The position numbers were made by a program, and so were the translations under genes. The notes under the pieces are model-generated. The model worked only from the letters and a program-made list of their open reading frames with translations. It had not been told where the DNA came from and searched no databases. Positions 5,579 to 7,561 of a stretch of DNA of 7,561 bases are shown here, one piece after another. How positions within the stretch are numbered: the stretch's first letter is position 1; every line of letters begins with the position of its first letter. The stretch spans positions 1 through 7,561 of the forward strand of contig JAAFHI010000133.1 in assembly GCA_013298335.1 (NCBI GenBank), read 5' to 3'. The stretch is from Actinomycetota bacterium (GTDB lineage Bacteria; Acidobacteriota; Blastocatellia; Chloracidobacteriales; Chloracidobacteriaceae).

Positions 5579-6163
5579 ATGAAAGACTTGACCAATAAAT
5601 ACCTTGAAGTCGGCGAAATGCTCAAAGGCCGCCGCAATGTCATCAAGACCGGCCTGGTGGTCAGCGCCGCTTCGCTGCTGGCAGGAATCGAAATGCCCGC
5701 TTTCGGCGCCGACAAGAAGAGCGACGTCAAAATCGCCAACGTCGCGCTTGGCCTCGAACATCAGGCCATTGCGGCCTACACCGTCGGCGCGGGCACGGGC
5801 CTGCTGAGCGGCCCCACCCTCGACGCCGCCAAGCTGTTCCTCGGCCAGCATCAGGAACATCGCGATATTCTTGCCGGCTTCGTCAAGAAGAACGGCGGCA
5901 CGCCCGTCGAAGCCAAGAAGCCGACTGAATACCCGGCAATCGCAGCGGCGGTGCCGAAGATCAAGACGGGGAACGACATCCTCGAATTCGCGCTCACGCT
6001 CGAAGCGGAAGCCGCCGCCACCTACATCAGCGTGCTGGCCGGATTCTCCGACAAAGCGGTGGTGACCCTCCTCGCCGGCATCGCCGCCGACGAAGCCCAG
6101 CATGCGTCGATTCTGCGTTTTGTTCTCGGCAAAAACCCCTGCCCGCAGGCGGTCGTGAAGTAA
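5579..6163 (+). CDS. Tat-exported ferritin-like (four-helix) protein
   Basis: This protein of 194 residues has a twin-arginine signal (GRRNVIK at 17-23, then GLVVSAASLLAG; cleavage near residues 43-45) and a ferritin-like four-helix domain. Export in folded form would suit a periplasmic metal-binding protein. Helix 1 has ALGLEHQAIAAY (E60), helix 2 GQHQEHRDIL (H91, E93, H94), helix 3 ALTLEAEAAATY (E142, E144) and helix 4 ADEAQHASIL (E172, H175). Helices 1-2 and 3-4 look like a duplicated pair, with E60/E142 and H94/H175 equivalent. H91 stands where the usual ExxH has Glu. The family is DUF4439/Ferritin_2-like, and the biochemical activity is not established from sequence. It may bind iron or handle peroxide in the periplasm. 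It is divergent from the ECF sigma operon and upstream of a cytochrome c, suggesting a redox or oxidative-stress role. A terminator follows 22 bp after the stop. Confidence 0.85.
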   Translation: MKDLTNKYLEVGEMLKGRRNVIKTGLVVSAASLLAGIEMPAFGADKKSDVKIANVALGLEHQAIAAYTVGAGTGLLSGPTLDAAKLFLGQHQEHRDILAGFVKKNGGTPVEAKKPTEYPAIAAAVPKIKTGNDILEFALTLEAEAAATYISVLAGFSDKAVVTLLAGIAADEAQHASILRFVLGKNPCPQAVVK

Positions 6164-6185
6164 ATCTTCGCACCACGCGGTTTCT

Positions 6186-6231
6186 GTGCCCTCGCTCGCG
6201 GCCGTCGGGTTGCCGGCGAGGGCACTTTCTT
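6186..6231 (+). terminator. Rho-independent terminator after the ferritin-like gene
   Basis: GTGCCCTCGC (6186-6195) pairs perfectly with GCGAGGGCAC (6216-6225). An inner CGGC/GCCG pair (6199-6202 with 6212-6215) extends the stem across a small bulge, and TTTCTT follows. The interrupted T-run suggests incomplete termination, so some read-through into the cytochrome gene is plausible. Confidence 0.75.
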
Positions 6232-6243
6232 GACCCAGTTTTT

Positions 6244-6252
6244 GGAGAGGAG
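6244..6252 (+). promoter_or_regulatory. Strong ribosome binding site for the cytochrome c gene
   Basis: GGAGAGGAG ends 7 nt before the ATG at 6260 and fixes that start. An in-frame upstream TTG at 6230 lies in the terminator tail and would spoil the signal peptide. Confidence 0.85.
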
Positions 6253-6259
6253 CCCCCAA

Positions 6260-6619
6260 ATGTCATCCAAGAAAATCATTGCCATCAGCTTTTTATGCGC
6301 CGCGTTCGGTTTCGTCGCGTTCGCGCCGAACGGAAGCGCCGCCCAGACCAAGAAACCCGCCGCCGGAGACGCCAGTCGCGGCAAGGAACTTTTTTCGACC
6401 TGTAGCCAGTGCCACAGCGCCACAACCAAGGACGCCGGCGTCGGCCCCGGCCTGAAGGGACTCTTCAAAGGGAAGAAAATGCCCGCCACCAACCGCCCGG
6501 TTTCAACCGCCGTCGTCACGTCCCAGATCAAGAAGGGCGGCAACGGCATGCCCGGTTTCGCCAGCAAATACAGCGCGCAGGACATCAGCGACCTCGTCGC
6601 CTACCTGAAAACCCTGTAG
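6260..6619 (+). CDS. Exported monohaem class I cytochrome c
   Basis: This small periplasmic electron carrier has 119 residues. Residues 1-28 form a signal peptide (MSSKK, hydrophobic IIAISFLCAAFGFVAFA, cleavage after SAA). The mature protein has one haem-attachment motif, C48-S-Q-C51-H52, in KELFSTCSQCHSATTKDAG. It also has the GVGPGLKGLF segment (60-69), KMPATNRPV (73-81), and the distal-ligand region GGNGMPGF (93-100) with M97 as probable sixth ligand. The closing helix DISDLVAYLKTL is typical of class I cytochromes. Its partner is unknown. It could accept electrons from, or feed, a terminal oxidase or the adjacent ferritin-like protein, but the sequence does not decide. C13 in the signal is not in a lipobox. 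The terminator just upstream argues for partial read-through or an own promoter hidden in 6164-6243. Confidence 0.93.
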   Translation: MSSKKIIAISFLCAAFGFVAFAPNGSAAQTKKPAAGDASRGKELFSTCSQCHSATTKDAGVGPGLKGLFKGKKMPATNRPVSTAVVTSQIKKGGNGMPGFASKYSAQDISDLVAYLKTL

Positions 6620-6629
6620 GTTTCCCCCG

Positions 6630-6669
6630 GCGGTCGGCGTCCCCCGTCGACCGCAAAACACCCCTTTTT
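6630..6669 (+). terminator. Weak possible terminator after cytochrome c
   Basis: GCGGTCG (6630-6636) pairs with CGACCGC (6648-6654) around an 11-nt loop. A T5 run occurs only at 6665-6669, ten bases beyond the stem, so this is a poor intrinsic terminator. Confidence 0.35.
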
Positions 6670-6691
6670 CTCATCCGCGACTCCCGGCGTG

Positions 6692-6722
6692 TTGGATTCC
6701 GCGTCTTCGTTTCGGGTACAGT
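6692..6722 (+). promoter_or_regulatory. Candidate promoter for xseB
   Basis: TTGGAT (6692-6697) and TACAGT (6717-6722) are separated by 19 bp. Each hexamer matches about 4 of 6 consensus positions, but the spacing is long. The -10-like box overlaps GTAC-A-GTAC (6716-6724). Position about 50 bp before xseB is reasonable; evidence is weak. Confidence 0.25.
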
Positions 6723-6774
6723 ACGTCTCCACCCGACCGTGAGCCGGGAATTTCCACTCATAACGCCAGCCTCT

Positions 6775-7044
6775 ATGCCGACCAAGAAGGCCGCTCCCGC
6801 CGAGCCGACGTTTGAACAGTCGCTCGAAGAACTCGAAACCATTGTCCGTCGAATGGAAGACGGCGACCTGTCGCTGGACGGCTCGCTCGATCTCTTCGAA
6901 CGCGGGGTCACGCTCGCGCGCCGCTGCCGCGAACGCCTCGACGCCGCCGAGCGCCGCGTCGAAATACTCGTCAAGGGCGCGGGAGGCACGCTCGAAGCCG
7001 TCCCGTTCGATGACGACGACGATAGCGACGACGCTTCGATCTGA
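6775..7044 (+). CDS. xseB: Exodeoxyribonuclease VII small subunit
   Basis: XseB is the small helical subunit that assembles with XseA into exodeoxyribonuclease VII, which degrades single-stranded DNA from both ends in the cytoplasm. The 89 residues fit the family (about 80). The signature is complete: FEQSLEELETIVRRMEDGDL (13-32), SLDGSLDLFERGVTLARRCR (33-52), ERLDAAERRVEILV (53-66). The N-terminus is Lys/Ala/Pro-rich and the C-terminus is a strongly acidic tail (DDDDDSDD, 79-86), common in this family. The ATG at 6775 lacks a clear Shine-Dalgarno. An in-frame GTG at 6739 is less likely because it adds a non-family extension. xseA is not in the window. The next gene starts 17 bp downstream, so the two are probably co-transcribed. 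Confidence 0.95.
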   Translation: MPTKKAAPAEPTFEQSLEELETIVRRMEDGDLSLDGSLDLFERGVTLARRCRERLDAAERRVEILVKGAGGTLEAVPFDDDDDSDDASI

Positions 7045-7045
7045 C

Positions 7046-7052
7046 GGGGAGG
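7046..7052 (+). promoter_or_regulatory. Ribosome binding site for the FHA gene
   Basis: GGGGAGG begins right after the xseB stop codon and lies 9 nt before GTG at 7062. It selects that GTG over the in-frame GTG at 7068. Confidence 0.8.
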
Positions 7053-7061
7053 ACGACCGAC

Positions 7062-7561
7062 GTGCGCGTGGCATCCATAACCGCAACGCATCTCAGCGGA
7101 CATCGCGCTGGAGAAACGCGCACCTCAACCGCCTTCCCGATTACCATCGGGCGCTCTCCGGCCAATCTTCTCCAGCTCGGCACGCACGACACCCGCGCCT
7201 CGGCCAAGCACGCCATTCTCACCAGCGAAAACGGCAAAGTTTTTCTTGAAGACCTGAAAAGCACCAACGGCACCTACCTGCGCGGTCGGCGGGTCACCCG
7301 GGTCGAACTCCAGAACGGCGACGTGGTCGAATTCGGCGTCGGCGGCCCGGAACTGCGCTTTGACTTCGTGGTCACCACCGAAGACGCCATCCGCTCCCTG
7401 CCCATGACCGCGCCCGCCGTGCCCCCGACTGTTCAACGGCTTCCGACCCTTCCCATGTCCGACACCCAGCCCGGTCATGCCAGACCGATGGAAGTGGATG
7501 TCCCGCCCACCCCGGTCGATCCGCTCCGGCTGGATTCGAACTGGGAAGGCAACGCGCCATC
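7062..7561 (+). CDS. FHA-domain protein, N-terminal part (runs off the window)
   Basis: This reading frame starts at GTG and stays open for 166 codons to the window edge, so the C-terminus is missing. Residues 4-101 form a forkhead-associated domain, which binds phosphothreonine peptides. Visible are the beta-strand FPITIGRS with G30-R31, the S47-A-K-H50 segment that replaces the usual SRxH, FLEDLKSTNGTYLRG (61-75) with the conserved S67, N69, G70 and T71, and LQNGDVVEFG (83-92). After residue 104 the chain becomes Pro-rich and low-complexity (PMTAPAVPPT, DVPPTPVDP), a linker towards an unseen domain. No signal peptide or membrane helix is present so far. The strong ribosome site and GC-rich codon choice support it despite the lack of an ATG. 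Its partner kinase and role cannot be inferred. It follows xseB closely and probably shares its transcript. Confidence 0.9.
   Translation, partial: MRVASITATHLSGHRAGETRTSTAFPITIGRSPANLLQLGTHDTRASAKHAILTSENGKVFLEDLKSTNGTYLRGRRVTRVELQNGDVVEFGVGGPELRFDFVVTTEDAIRSLPMTAPAVPPTVQRLPTLPMSDTQPGHARPMEVDVPPTPVDPLRLDSNWEGNAP

Noticed and set aside
5573..6259. Open frame of 228 codons opposite the ferritin-like gene
   Set aside because: It is a shadow of the ferritin-like gene, crosses the terminator region and shows no family features.

Overview
The window is GC-rich bacterial chromosomal DNA with housekeeping genes and a small redox-stress locus. A TolC-family outer-membrane protein, exported c-type cytochrome and Tat-exported ferritin-like protein indicate a Gram-negative envelope. 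Gene content, protein style, sparse Shine-Dalgarno use and C-triplet intergenic repeats would fit Acidobacteriota (Blastocatellia/Chloracidobacteriia-like). That placement is an inference from general impression, not a demonstrated assignment. I see no rRNA, tRNA, CRISPR array, transposase, phage gene or obvious genomic island.

Left part (1-3854, all + strand): a gene-free leader with a telomere-like 5x TTTTGGG array and a C-rich counterpart; a TolC-family efflux/secretion outer-membrane protein (310-2067); a 30-bp perfect inverted repeat and a textbook Rho-independent terminator; a DUF2203 protein (2264-2665); a 31-bp perfect inverted repeat ending 6 bp before the next start codon; and ruvB (2790-3854). 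The three intergenic elements are all built from short units around G (or C) triplets. Two of them share a 25-mer with two mismatches. They look like one dispersed repeat family and are the most unusual structure here.

Middle part (3855-5115, - strand): an ECF sigma factor followed 13 bp later by its probable anti-sigma factor. The anti-sigma factor has an RskA-like N-terminus without zinc ligands and a ChrR-type metal-binding cupin at the C-terminus. Its stop codon directly abuts that of ruvB, so the two convergent genes have no spacer.

Right part (5579-7561, + strand): across a 463-bp divergent intergenic region from the sigma gene lie a Tat-signal ferritin-like four-helix protein and, after a hairpin terminator, a small monohaem cytochrome c. 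The sigma/cupin pair, ferritin-like protein and cytochrome plausibly form a redox or oxidative-stress response, but that link rests on context only. The window closes with xseB (exodeoxyribonuclease VII small subunit) and, 17 bp later, a GTG-started FHA-domain gene that runs off the end.
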